This document shows positions 33,875 through 43,028 of a stretch of 64,000 bases of DNA, piece by piece. Both the position numbers and the translations under genes were made by a program. The notes beneath the pieces are model-generated. The model saw only the letters and a program-made list of their open reading frames with translations, had not been told where the DNA came from and ran no database searches. This DNA is from JBBSBY01 sp038250835. Its GTDB lineage: Bacteria > Desulfobacterota > Desulfomonilia > Desulfomonilales > Desulfomonilaceae. The stretch spans positions 10,929-74,928 of the forward strand of contig JBBSBY010000006.1 of the NCBI GenBank assembly GCA_038250835.1, read 5' to 3'. Position 1 is the stretch's first letter. Every line of letters begins with the position of its first letter.

Positions 33875-35674
33875 TTATTTAAAAACGCTCAACTGACGCA
33901 GTTTAATCTCCTTTTCAGGACCGGCGGGGGTATAACGCACGTATCGAGCGGGAATTTCTTCAAACGCGTAAAACTCATATCCGGGCCATTGATCGTAATT
34001 ATCCGTTACCGTCTCTTCCTTCTTGATCCATGGCGTCCATTCCTTGCCGTCTTCCGATACATCTACGCGCCAACCTTTGGGAACGGAGGCTTTGTCGCCC
34101 CACACAATGCGAAGCCTGGATATATGCGTCACATAACCAAAATCCAGTGTTACATTCGAGGGAGATGATTCGTTCGAGGCTACTTCAAGAGTATCCTTCC
34201 CAGGATACCCTTGAAGAATCTGCGTGTCTCCACCATGAGGCGCCCCGTTTACTAAAATCTGCGATTTGGCCGCGTAATCTTTGAAATACTCATCATAGGG
34301 AGTAGTCAAAGCGTCAGACGGACCGAGAGGCAAATTGAATATCTGTGTCTTCACCTGGTTGGCGAGCTTCTTTGCCAATATGTAATTTGCGCCGTTAGTC
34401 AAGTGGCACCAGTCCGTGAAGACCCACTCAGTGACGTTGTCATAGATGTCTGTGAGATCGAGCACTTCAAAATTGATTTCATTGCCGCGGTCTTTGACGG
34501 TTTTGACGAACTTGTTGTAAGTTTCCGCCGCGTCATAAAATCCGATTTTACGCATGCCCGTAATGCTTTCTATCTTCTGTTCCATTGGAGTGCGCTGCTT
34601 TTTGGAATTTCTGAACATGGGCTGCAAAGCGAATACGTGGGGCACTCCGTCAACTTCCAATGTCTTGTGATAAATTGCCATTACGTCGGCGACTTGTTTT
34701 ATGTTCTTATTTCTGTACTCGATCATTTCAGGGGTGGCGTCCTGGGCGTGGGCGGCAAAGCCTCGATTTTCCATTAAAATGCCCGGCCCTTCGCCTTCCT
34801 TCATAGCAAGCCATGTGAACAAATAGGTATTGCGCTTCAACCATAGGGTCACGTAGTTCATTAGACCTTTGCGGCTCATATCAAGCACTTCGGAAACTAC
34901 TTCAAAGTACGGCCCTTCAGTAAAGTAGTTCCAGTCTTTCAACGGCCTTGCCACGGTATGCACCTCGTTTGCCCCATCAAGCGCAACAACTGCGTCCGGT
35001 TTAAAAAGCCTCAATTTGGCCAAGTAGCGCATTAAGGAATTCTGATATACGTACCCCGGCACGCCTGCGTTAACAACTCGAATGTTCTTATTCCCGATCT
35101 TTTTCCTAATCCTAGGATCAGCGTTAAGTATTTTCTCCATTAGGTGGGGAATGGTCCAACGAAAAGTGACTTCATAGTAGTCTGCTACCGCGTCGGCAGG
35201 CGGCACAGGGCCGCGCCCATAAACCACCGATCCGCCCGTAACCAAAATCCTAAACTCGTCCGCAGGTTTGTCCTCAGGGACATCCTTGAAATCTTTGAAG
35301 CTTTCCTCGTTGATGTACTCGGGGGAATTACCCAATTTGGTGTTTCGCACTGCGGCAAAACCCGGAGTAGGCTCATAGCCGTACTGAGGCGCCACTTTTT
35401 GTGAACTTTGGCGAGCCAGATCTAAATTCTTGCCTTTGTAGGCCTCACCAAGAGGAGATGATTTGATTTTAAGGTAGGCGTAATATTCTATTGCGGCGAA
35501 TACTCCCGCCACCATAAGCAAAAGAAAGCATATATAGAGAACCGTAAAAACAATCCGGGTTGCTTTACGTGATTTCCCCTTTTTCTGTGATTTGGGAGAT
35601 TTATCTTCTATATTCTCGTTGTTTAGTCGTTTTTTCTGTTCGGTTCCATTTTCAGGAACTGGCGAGTCGGCCAT
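33875..35674 (-). CDS. Membrane-anchored SGNH/GDSL hydrolase with C-terminal discoidin-like domain
   Basis: 599 residues. A charged, Lys-rich cytoplasmic head (1-38) precedes one membrane helix (about 41-66), so the rest faces outward. The SGNH pattern is present: ILVTGGSVVYGRG (block I), NAGVPGYV (Gly block), ALDGANEV (Asn block), and TDWCHLTNG near 410, where Asp and His complete a Ser-Asp-His triad. The last 130 residues form an F5/8C (discoidin)-like beta domain (LDFGYVTHISRLRIVWG, RYVRYTP) that often binds glycans. The likely role is removing acetyl or other acyl groups from a surface polysaccharide, by family only. Monocistronic. Confidence 0.82.
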   Translation of the reverse strand: MADSPVPENGTEQKKRLNNENIEDKSPKSQKKGKSRKATRIVFTVLYICFLLLMVAGVFAAIEYYAYLKIKSSPLGEAYKGKNLDLARQSSQKVAPQYGYEPTPGFAAVRNTKLGNSPEYINEESFKDFKDVPEDKPADEFRILVTGGSVVYGRGPVPPADAVADYYEVTFRWTIPHLMEKILNADPRIRKKIGNKNIRVVNAGVPGYVYQNSLMRYLAKLRLFKPDAVVALDGANEVHTVARPLKDWNYFTEGPYFEVVSEVLDMSRKGLMNYVTLWLKRNTYLFTWLAMKEGEGPGILMENRGFAAHAQDATPEMIEYRNKNIKQVADVMAIYHKTLEVDGVPHVFALQPMFRNSKKQRTPMEQKIESITGMRKIGFYDAAETYNKFVKTVKDRGNEINFEVLDLTDIYDNVTEWVFTDWCHLTNGANYILAKKLANQVKTQIFNLPLGPSDALTTPYDEYFKDYAAKSQILVNGAPHGGDTQILQGYPGKDTLEVASNESSPSNVTLDFGYVTHISRLRIVWGDKASVPKGWRVDVSEDGKEWTPWIKKEETVTDNYDQWPGYEFYAFEEIPARYVRYTPAGPEKEIKLRQLSVFK

Positions 35675-36438
35675 CTATTCCTCCGAGTAAGCGGACAATT
35701 TGAGTTGTGGTATGAGCGCTTTTTCAAGCGGCCGGTTAATATGTCGTATTGCGGCTCTATTTTGAGCAATCCACAGGATTTAATCAATCGATCATGTGAA
35801 CGACCGCTTACGTCCGATCGCGAAAAATATGTGAGCTCCGTTGAATTAAAAAAACGCTGTGTTGATCCACACACTGCTAAAATCGCCGGCGAATCTTCTC
35901 CGCTCCGTAAACCTGTTGTTTACCAGTTATTTAGATGACAGTCCAGTCCATTTCAAATTTTAGAGACTTATTCTGTTGAAACGCTTACGGAATCCGACAT
36001 CCATTTATTTTTGCGGTAGGCAAAAGTGATCTTCTGATGTTGATATCTACTTTGAGAGGGGTTCGAAAATGTGGCGGCTGCGATTTCTCATAAATGTTCT
36101 ATTAATCAGCAAGTTCTTTGTCTGAAAACTTGCCGAAATCTCGGTCGCCCCAAATGCAAATACTGACCAATGTTCCGTCAAATGAACTTGCGTCACGAGG
36201 ATCGTTCTGTTACAAAGTGGTTAATAAACTTGATGCATGTCTTTAATAATCTCACTATGACACACATAATCTACGGCTGGATATAGGCTTATTTCGGTAT
36301 GCTGAACTGATTGCAATATGATCAAGTACAACGCGAATTTAGTTCAATGCCAAATTAGCTTAATTTTGTTTAGATTTACATTCCCATATAAACAGGTAAT
36401 CACACTTGTGATGGTAAATTAGTCTCAAGGAGCTTCAC
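35675..36438. other. 764-bp intergenic region
   Basis: The longest non-coding stretch of the window. It separates divergent genes and is AT-rich. The one plus-strand frame (35705-35938) has no ribosome site and unusual composition, so I do not call it. No hairpin with a T-tract or repeat was found. Confidence 0.6.
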
Positions 36439-37611
36439 ATGAGCGACGAATATGATGTTGAACTAAGCGAAGAGCATATCATGCTCCGGGAAATGGCCCG
36501 AAAATTTGCGGATAAAGAAATCGCGCCGGATGTAGAAAAAGACGAAAATGAGCATCGATTCCAGAGAGAACTCGTGGATCAAATGGGTGAGCTTGGATTT
36601 TTCGGTTGTCCCGTTCCCGAAGAATATGGCGGCAATGCTATGGGGTATCTCGCCCATGCGATAGTTTGTGAGGAGATTGGGAGAGTATCGGGATCATTAC
36701 GCGTCGCCTTTAACATGCAGACTATGGGCACGAGTTTATCCGTCCTAAAGTGGGGAAGCGAAGAACTTAAGAAAAAGTACATTCCGGAGCTTGTCTCAGC
36801 TAAAATACTCGGTTGTTTCGGCATTACGGAACCTGACGCCGGGTCTGATACTGCCGCCATGACCACAGTTGCCGTTAAAGACGGCAATGAATACGTCCTT
36901 AACGGACGTAAGATGTGGATTACCTGGTGCACCGTGGCTGATATGGCGGTAATTTTCGCCATGACCGACAAAAAATCTAAGCACAGAGGCATGAGCGCTT
37001 TTGTCATGGATATGGATTCTCACGGCGTTGAGACTAAGGCAATAAAAGAAAAGCTCGGGATCTGGGCGTGCCCAACGGGCGAAATAATAATGGAAGACGT
37101 CCGAATACCCGCTAAGAATCTCCTGGGTCAGGAAGGTAAGGGATTTGGCTATTTAATGCAGGAGCTTATATCAACCCGTTTGTCGGCCGCGGCAGGCGCC
37201 GTGGGGTCGTGTCAGGCGGCTCTCGATGAATCCGTAAAATACGCCAACGAACGAAATCAGTTTGGTCAGCCGATTGCGCAATTCCAAATGGTTCAAGAAG
37301 TTATCGCTCGTATGGTCGCCGAGACAGAAGCGGCTCGAGCCCTCGTGTGGAGATGCGCCATACAAAAAGACCGCGGCATGGTCTCCAATATGCGGGAAAC
37401 CGTCCTCGCCAAATATTACGCAAGTAAGGCGGCCGACGAAGTCCCCAATCTCGCTCTTGAAGTCCTTAGCGCCTACGGCTATTCAAATGAGTATCCCATT
37501 GCGCGTATTTTGCGAGACGGCAAAGTCTACAAGATTCTTGAGGGCGCAACCAACATCATGAAGATGATTTTGGCACAGGACGCCCTCGGCATTAAAAAAG
37601 CCAACAGATAG
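36439..37611 (+). CDS. Acyl-CoA dehydrogenase
   Basis: 390 residues, normal for the family. N-terminal helical domain, then the FAD/substrate motif CFGITEPDAGSDTAAM (about 129-144) and the beta domain (YVLNGRKMWITW), then the C-terminal helices with YGYSNEYPIARILRDG and the EGATNIMK loop, where Glu of the KILEG segment (about 366) is the likely catalytic base. It oxidises the CoA thioester at C2-C3 and passes electrons to an electron-transfer flavoprotein. Substrate (short-chain, glutaryl or aromatic-derived) cannot be fixed. AAGGAGC precedes the ATG; a terminator follows. Confidence 0.92.
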   Translation: MSDEYDVELSEEHIMLREMARKFADKEIAPDVEKDENEHRFQRELVDQMGELGFFGCPVPEEYGGNAMGYLAHAIVCEEIGRVSGSLRVAFNMQTMGTSLSVLKWGSEELKKKYIPELVSAKILGCFGITEPDAGSDTAAMTTVAVKDGNEYVLNGRKMWITWCTVADMAVIFAMTDKKSKHRGMSAFVMDMDSHGVETKAIKEKLGIWACPTGEIIMEDVRIPAKNLLGQEGKGFGYLMQELISTRLSAAAGAVGSCQAALDESVKYANERNQFGQPIAQFQMVQEVIARMVAETEAARALVWRCAIQKDRGMVSNMRETVLAKYYASKAADEVPNLALEVLSAYGYSNEYPIARILRDGKVYKILEGATNIMKMILAQDALGIKKANR

Positions 37612-37628
37612 AACTTCATAATGACTTA

Positions 37629-37660
37629 GGCTCTGCGGCGCCGGCTCGCAGAGCCTTTTC
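37629..37660 (+). terminator. Rho-independent terminator after the acyl-CoA dehydrogenase
   Basis: GGCTCTGCG (37629-37637) pairs perfectly with CGCAGAGCC (37647-37655), loop 9 nt, then TTTTCATTTCTTT. A strong 9-bp GC-rich stem. It isolates the gene from tgt. Confidence 0.85.
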
Positions 37661-37720
37661 ATTTCTTTGGATACAATGGGTAATAACTCTCGGAAGTTTC
37701 CACGAACTCGGAACATCCTC

Positions 37721-38839
37721 ATGATCTTTTCTTTTTCAATTGTTAAACAATCCTCCGAATGCACAGCAAGACTGGGCGCCTTGTCTCTGCGGGGCATTGA
37801 TATTCCCACACCGGCTTTCATGCCGGTCGGCACCAAAGGAGCCGTAAAGACATTATCGCCTCACGAATTATGGGATATGGGCTACAGACTGATTTTATCC
37901 AATGCCTATCATCTCTATTTAAGACCGGGACATCGATTAATTGATTCATTTTCAGGTCTGCACAAGTTCATGAATTGGCCTGGGGCCATTTTGACTGACA
38001 GCGGCGGCTTTCAGGTTTTTAGCTTGGCCAAACTGAGGAAGGTTACGGAAGAGGGGGTACTGTTCCAATCTCACATAGACGGATCGAGTCACATGTTCAC
38101 TCCTGAGCTCTGCATGGAAGTTCAAGAGTCCATCGGCTCAGATATTATTATGTGTCTTGACGATGTGATCGGCTATCCGAACACTCCTGAACAAGCCATG
38201 GCGGCGCTGGAGCGCACCTCTCGTTGGGCTCGGCGATGCGTTAAGGCCAAAAAAAAAGTTGACCCTGCTTTGTTCGGCATAGTACAAGGGTCGATGTTTC
38301 CGGACCTGCGGAAACTCAGCGTGGAAAGTCTGACCTCGCTGCCTCTTGATGGTTTCGCCATTGGCGGCCTTAGTGTAGGGGAACCACACGAGTTGATGGT
38401 CGAGATGATTGACTTTACGGCGCCTTTGCTGCCCGAGCGGTCTCCACGGTATCTAATGGGGGTAGGGAAGCCTCAGGATATAATTGCCGGCGCGTTAAGG
38501 GGAATCGATCTCTTTGATTGCGTTTTGCCGACACGCAACGCCAGAAACGGCACGCTGTTCACGTCTACGGGGTCATTAAATATTCGGAATTCCCGATTCA
38601 GAAGCGAATCCGGTCCGGTTGATCCGCAATGTAGATGTGACCTTTGCTCCAACTATTCAAGGGCTTATCTCAGGCATTTATTCCTGGAGAAAGAGATATT
38701 CGGTTTGCGTCTGGCAACCATACATAATCTGGTTTTTTACTTTCAAATGATGGAGAATATCCGCTCAGCAATTCAAGAAGACCGACTTACATCCTTCGCT
38801 AACGACTTCGCGGCAGGACTGGAGGAAAACGATGATTGA
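37721..38839 (+). CDS. tgt: tRNA-guanine transglycosylase
   Basis: 372 residues from the ATG at 37721, the usual length; a TTG at 37667 would begin 7 nt after a terminator and leave no room for a promoter. It exchanges G34 of tRNAs for preQ1 in queuosine synthesis. Visible: DSGGFQVFSL (substrate-binding Asp), the GGLSVGE motif, the nucleophile Asp in LFDCVLPTRNARNG, and the zinc site CRCDLC ... Cys/His (ATIHN). Between, LDDVIGYP replaces the commoner LDECTPYP. GGAA lies 7 nt before the ATG. It overlaps yajC by 8 nt, the classic tgt-yajC-secDF operon. Confidence 0.94.
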   Translation: MIFSFSIVKQSSECTARLGALSLRGIDIPTPAFMPVGTKGAVKTLSPHELWDMGYRLILSNAYHLYLRPGHRLIDSFSGLHKFMNWPGAILTDSGGFQVFSLAKLRKVTEEGVLFQSHIDGSSHMFTPELCMEVQESIGSDIIMCLDDVIGYPNTPEQAMAALERTSRWARRCVKAKKKVDPALFGIVQGSMFPDLRKLSVESLTSLPLDGFAIGGLSVGEPHELMVEMIDFTAPLLPERSPRYLMGVGKPQDIIAGALRGIDLFDCVLPTRNARNGTLFTSTGSLNIRNSRFRSESGPVDPQCRCDLCSNYSRAYLRHLFLEKEIFGLRLATIHNLVFYFQMMENIRSAIQEDRLTSFANDFAAGLEENDD

Positions 38840-39170
38840 TACGGCTTATGCATTGGCGGCCCCCGGCGGCGGCCAAGCCGGTGGAGATATGGGAACTTTG
38901 GTGAGCCTTTTGCCTATGCTTTTGATTTTCGGCGTGTTCTACTTTCTCCTTATTCGGCCTCAGCAGAAAAAAGCAAAAGAGCACAGGCAAATGCTTGAGA
39001 GTCTTAAAAAAGGAGATTCCGTGATTACCCAGGGCGGCATTTTTGGTAAAGTTGTTTCCATATCTGATCAAATTGTGGTCTTGGAAATAGCGGATAAGGT
39101 GCGTATCCGCGTTTCGCGCGCGCACGTCGCCGGTATTGCCCCGATTCTTTCAGACCAGCAGAGCGCCTGA
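38832..39170 (+). CDS. yajC: Preprotein translocase subunit YajC
   Basis: 112 residues with one membrane helix (about 20-40, LLPMLLIFGVFYFLLIRPQQ, the family signature) and a cytoplasmic beta-rich tail (GDSVITQGGIFGKVV). It is an accessory subunit of SecDF-YajC that joins the SecYEG channel. The ATG lies inside the end of tgt (ATGATTGA), implying coupling. The N-terminal Ala/Gly stretch is typical. secD follows after 10 nt. Confidence 0.95.
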   Translation: MIDTAYALAAPGGGQAGGDMGTLVSLLPMLLIFGVFYFLLIRPQQKKAKEHRQMLESLKKGDSVITQGGIFGKVVSISDQIVVLEIADKVRIRVSRAHVAGIAPILSDQQSA

Positions 39171-39180
39171 GGAGTTATAA

Positions 39181-40785
39181 ATGATCCAAAGTCTTCAATG
39201 GCGTATTGCCATTATAGCGCTAGTTCTTGCGGCGAGTTTGTTTTTTGTTTATCCATCAATTGGTCCGGTACCCGAATTTTGGGCCAAACACCTGCCCAAT
39301 AATCCGGTGCGATTGGGATTGGACCTTCAAGGCGGACTTTACCTTGTGCTGGAAGTCCAATCCGAAATGGCCGTCGAAGCTGTGGTTGATAAGACCATTT
39401 CTGAAACTTCGTCTTTAATGAAAGATGAAAAGGTCAGATATAGCGACATTTTGAGGACCTCCGCCAGCGGCATGACGGTATATTTGAAGGATGCAGAGCA
39501 GGCTCAACTATTCGATGAAAAGGTCTTGGATAAACTGAATAATTTCAAGAAAGTTTCCTCTGAGCCGACCGAGAAAGGATACGCGGTCCAGCTACAGCTT
39601 GATCAGCGTGAAATAGAAAGCATTAAACAAAGAGCCGTACGCCAGGCTGTGGATACTATTCGTAATAGGGTAGACGCTTTCGGTGTCGCTGAACCTGACG
39701 TCGTTATGCAGGGCAATGATCGAATTGTGGTTCAATTGCCCGGTTTGAAAGAGGATATAAATAGAGCCATTGATATCATCAGAAAGACCGCTCGACTTGA
39801 ATTCAAGCTGGTCGACGAAAAAGGTGATCTCAACGCCGCAGTGAACGGCGATGTTCCCCAGGGTGATGAGGTCCTTTACAAAGTGGATCGTAACCCGCGG
39901 TCCGGAGTTGTCAGCAGGACACCATATCTTCTTAAAAAACAAATATTAATGACCGGCGATGATATTGTGGACGCGCGAATTCAACCGGATAATACCGGTC
40001 GCATGATTATTGCCATGGAATTCAACCGAACCGGAGCGCGCCAATTCGAACGAATTACCGGTGAGCACGTAAGGGAGCGTCTTGCGATCGTTCTCGATAA
40101 CAGAATTTATTCCGCGCCTGTAATTAAAGATCGAATCTCCGGAGGTTCGGCCATTATTGAGGGAATGTTTACCCCCGAAGAAGCCCACGACCTGGCCTTA
40201 GTTCTAAGGGCAGGCTCTTTACCCGCGCCGGTTAAAATTCTGGAAAACCGAACTGTAGGCCCTTCTTTAGGTGAAGATTCCATAAGAATGGGACGTAACG
40301 CAATTCTCCTCGGAATGGGAATGATAATCACTTGCATGATTATCTACTATAAGGCCGCCGGTATTGTGGCTACGGTCGCTATACTCTTCAACTTGCTGCT
40401 GATCTTCGCAATTATGGTTTCCCCCGCTTTGCGGGCTACTCTGACTTTGCCGGGATTGGCTGGGGTGGCGCTCACCATCGGTATATCCGTTGACGCTAGT
40501 ATTCTCATCTTTGAGCGCATCAGAGAAGAGCTTAGGCTGGGCAAATCCGCCCGAGTTGCGGTTGAAAATGGTTATACCAAAGCCTTTTCGACAATCTTTG
40601 ACTCAAATTTGTGCACAATCCTGTCGAGCTTGCCTTTAATTCAGTTCGGCACCGGCCCTATAAAAGGTTTTGCCGTGACTTTGGTTATAGGTTTATTAGT
40701 TTCCATGTTCACCGCGCTTTTTGTGACCAGAACAATTTTTGAATACGCTTTCCAGGTAATGAAAATCAAGAAGATCAGCATCTGA
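39181..40785 (+). CDS. secD: Protein translocase subunit SecD
   Basis: 534 residues. First membrane helix at about 8-25, then a large periplasmic domain (P1 head and base, about 30-365, starting LGLDLQGGLYLVLEV, the SecD1 signature), and five more helices (about 370-525, with GVALTIGISVDASILIFERIREE). With SecF it uses the proton gradient to pull preproteins across the inner membrane. GAGG lies 9 nt before the ATG. Confidence 0.96.
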   Translation: MIQSLQWRIAIIALVLAASLFFVYPSIGPVPEFWAKHLPNNPVRLGLDLQGGLYLVLEVQSEMAVEAVVDKTISETSSLMKDEKVRYSDILRTSASGMTVYLKDAEQAQLFDEKVLDKLNNFKKVSSEPTEKGYAVQLQLDQREIESIKQRAVRQAVDTIRNRVDAFGVAEPDVVMQGNDRIVVQLPGLKEDINRAIDIIRKTARLEFKLVDEKGDLNAAVNGDVPQGDEVLYKVDRNPRSGVVSRTPYLLKKQILMTGDDIVDARIQPDNTGRMIIAMEFNRTGARQFERITGEHVRERLAIVLDNRIYSAPVIKDRISGGSAIIEGMFTPEEAHDLALVLRAGSLPAPVKILENRTVGPSLGEDSIRMGRNAILLGMGMIITCMIIYYKAAGIVATVAILFNLLLIFAIMVSPALRATLTLPGLAGVALTIGISVDASILIFERIREELRLGKSARVAVENGYTKAFSTIFDSNLCTILSSLPLIQFGTGPIKGFAVTLVIGLLVSMFTALFVTRTIFEYAFQVMKIKKISI

Positions 40786-40819
40786 TCTCCGAAAGGGTAA
40801 TAACATTCTCTTGATTCCA

Positions 40820-40840
40820 GCCCGGGTAAGTGAGCCGGGC
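40820..40840 (+). other. Hairpin between secD and secF
   Basis: GCCCGG (40820-40825) pairs with CCGGGC (40835-40840) over a 9-nt loop. It ends 28 nt before the chosen secF start and would bury the alternative GTG at 40830. No T-tract; it may tune the SecD:SecF ratio. Confidence 0.4.
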
Positions 40841-40868
40841 ATATTCATTTCATATTAAGGATTTAGAA

Positions 40869-41789
40869 GTGGAACTAATTAAGCCGAATACCAATATCAA
40901 TTTTCTCGGTAATCGCCGTTATGCTTACATATTTAGCGCCGTTATGATTTTTTTATCCCTTTTGTCAATTCCAATAAAGGGGTTTATCAATCTCGGCATT
41001 GATTTCACGGGCGGCGTTTCCGTACAAATGAAGTTCAATAAACCGGTTGACACGGAACAACTCAGAGAAGCTCTTAAGCCCATTAGTCAGAACATATCCG
41101 TGCAGAAGTTTGCAACCGGCCCCGGAGCTGAATCCGAGGAAGAATTTATAGTCAGGATGGACATTAATGAAGAAGGGACCGATAAGCTTCAGCAGAGTAT
41201 CACTCAGCTAATCGAGGCTACCACGGGTAAGGGTACGGTTGAAATCCGTAACCTGGAGATGGTTGGTCCTAAAGTTGGAAAAGATTTACGGATGCATGCT
41301 ATCTGGGCAACTGTTATCGCCCTTGGCTTGCTGCTGATTTACATGGCCTTCAGATTTACGTTTGTCATGGGTCTCGGAGCCATCCTTTGTCTTATCCATG
41401 ATATGACCATTATGTATGGTTTTTTCGTATGGACCGGCAAGGAATTTAATCTTACTATTTTAGCCGCCATGCTTACGACAATTGGTTATGATCTTAACGA
41501 CACAATAGTTGTATGTGATAGAATTCGCGAGAACCTAAAGACGATGCGAAAGCAGCCCCTTATCGAAGTGTTCAACTCATCCATCAATCAAACGTTATCA
41601 AGGACACTACTGACTTCCGGTTTTACACTACTTGTCGTTATTGCGCTGCTGGTTGTGGGCAGCAGCGTTTTGAGAGATTTCGCTTGGGCGCTGTTGATTG
41701 GTATTGTTTTCGGCACGTATTCGTCCATATTCGTAGCCTCACCGTTGGTGCTTGAACTTGACCGTATATTCCCGGTACGTAAATCATGA
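40869..41789 (+). CDS. secF: Protein translocase subunit SecF
   Basis: 306 residues from a GTG at 40869, chosen because AAGGA lies 7 nt upstream and the N-terminus then starts at the usual INFLGNRRYAYIFSA region; a GTG at 40830 would add 13 residues and falls in a hairpin. Six membrane helices with the periplasmic domain after the first, GIDFTGGVSVQM near residue 48, and TIGYDLNDTIVVCDRIREN in the second half. Partner of SecD. A strong terminator ends the operon 106 nt later. Confidence 0.94.
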   Translation: MELIKPNTNINFLGNRRYAYIFSAVMIFLSLLSIPIKGFINLGIDFTGGVSVQMKFNKPVDTEQLREALKPISQNISVQKFATGPGAESEEEFIVRMDINEEGTDKLQQSITQLIEATTGKGTVEIRNLEMVGPKVGKDLRMHAIWATVIALGLLLIYMAFRFTFVMGLGAILCLIHDMTIMYGFFVWTGKEFNLTILAAMLTTIGYDLNDTIVVCDRIRENLKTMRKQPLIEVFNSSINQTLSRTLLTSGFTLLVVIALLVVGSSVLRDFAWALLIGIVFGTYSSIFVASPLVLELDRIFPVRKS

Positions 41790-41894
41790 TTGGAGAGCCT
41801 ACGAACGGTTTATGAACGGAGCGGTTGCGCACGCGGATGAACATCTGAACGGATTGTGTCAATCACCGGCGCGTCAACAATTGTATTGTTTTTT

Positions 41895-41920
41895 AAAATC
41901 CCGCAAATTTGCGGGATTTT
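41895..41920. terminator. Rho-independent terminator after secF
   Basis: AAAATCCCGC (41895-41904) pairs with GCGGGATTTT (41911-41920) over an AAATTT loop: 10 bp, with T-run on the plus strand and symmetric on the minus. It ends the tgt-yajC-secDF transcript. Confidence 0.85.
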
Positions 41921-42008
41921 CGTTTGATCTGAAGTGCTGTAGCTTAGGATAAGTGGTAGACGCATGAGTTTAATTGAATATTAAAGCAAAAAATCCGGTA
42001 TTAGGAAT

Positions 42009-43028
42009 ATGAAGTCGATTTCAGGACATAATGAGATTTTGAAGCTGTTAGGCCAAACCATACAAAACGGGAAGCCTGCCCATGCTTACATGTTCGTAGG
42101 TCCGGAGGGCGTGGGCAAAAAACTTGTGGGATTGAGGTTTGCCGCAATGCTAAATTGCCCTGAGCAAAACGGAGATAGCGAATGTTCTTGTCCTGTATGT
42201 GAAAGGGTAATTGCCGGCAAGCATCCGGATATAATTATCGCAAAGCCTGAGCGGAATAGCATTCGCATTGATAAAATAAGGGAATTGCAAAGCGTTTTTA
42301 AGTACGCTCCAGTCGAAGGTCTTTCGCGCGTCGCCATAATTGATGACGCTCACATGCTTAACCGGTCCGCCCAAAACGCTCTGCTTAAAGTCCTGGAAGA
42401 ACCTCCACCCGGTCGAGTATTATTACTCGTAACATCCAAACCGGGCGCCATGGCGCCGACGATCAGGTCCAGGTGCAGGAAGATCCGATTTTCTCCATTT
42501 AAGCTTGATGATTTAGCCAAAATGCTTGAAGCTGAAGGAGCGTCTGCGATTGATGCCCGCGTTGCCGCCGCGTTGTCCGGTGGAAGCTTATCCAAGTCGA
42601 CAGAAATGCTAAAGTCAGATTCAATAGCGATTCGGGCAACAGCAATTACTTTCTTTTCCAATCCATTGGGTCGACGATTTTCAGGAGTTTTAGAAGTAGC
42701 CGCAGAGATGTCTTCAGACGTCAATAGGGCCCAGTCCTTTTTGGACATATCTAAATCATGGGTAAGGGACGTAATTATCGACAAAATCGGAAATGATGAT
42801 ACAATTCATGATGATTTTTCAGAAGAAATCCATCGGCTTTCAGCTCAGTTATCCATCGAACAGTTAATGCGAGCGTATGAAGAGTTGATTAAAGCTTCAG
42901 AACTTATACAGGCTGAATTTCACGTGAACAGAAATCTCATATTCGATGTAATGCTTCTTAATATTGCCCGAAACTTTGCCGGCCCTCAACTCGGAAGGCG
43001 AAATATGCCGGGTGGGGAGTCCTCATGA
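42009..43028 (+). CDS. holB: DNA polymerase III delta-prime subunit
   Basis: 339 residues, AAA+ clamp-loader fold. The P-loop is GPEGVGKK, with Lys in place of the usual Thr/Ser, so ATP hydrolysis is probably lost, as normal for delta-prime. A zinc knuckle follows (CPEQNGDSECSCPVC), and VLEEPPPGRVLLLVTS and the SRC box TIRSRCRKIRF are clear. It helps load the beta clamp. AGGAAT sits directly before the ATG. It overlaps the next gene, ricT, by 4 nt (ATGA), a widely kept pair. The delta and tau genes are elsewhere. Confidence 0.92.
   Translation: MKSISGHNEILKLLGQTIQNGKPAHAYMFVGPEGVGKKLVGLRFAAMLNCPEQNGDSECSCPVCERVIAGKHPDIIIAKPERNSIRIDKIRELQSVFKYAPVEGLSRVAIIDDAHMLNRSAQNALLKVLEEPPPGRVLLLVTSKPGAMAPTIRSRCRKIRFSPFKLDDLAKMLEAEGASAIDARVAAALSGGSLSKSTEMLKSDSIAIRATAITFFSNPLGRRFSGVLEVAAEMSSDVNRAQSFLDISKSWVRDVIIDKIGNDDTIHDDFSEEIHRLSAQLSIEQLMRAYEELIKASELIQAEFHVNRNLIFDVMLLNIARNFAGPQLGRRNMPGGESS

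Noticed and set aside
35705..35938. A 77-codon plus-strand frame in the longest gap.
   Set aside because: No ribosome site, no homology that I can see, odd composition.
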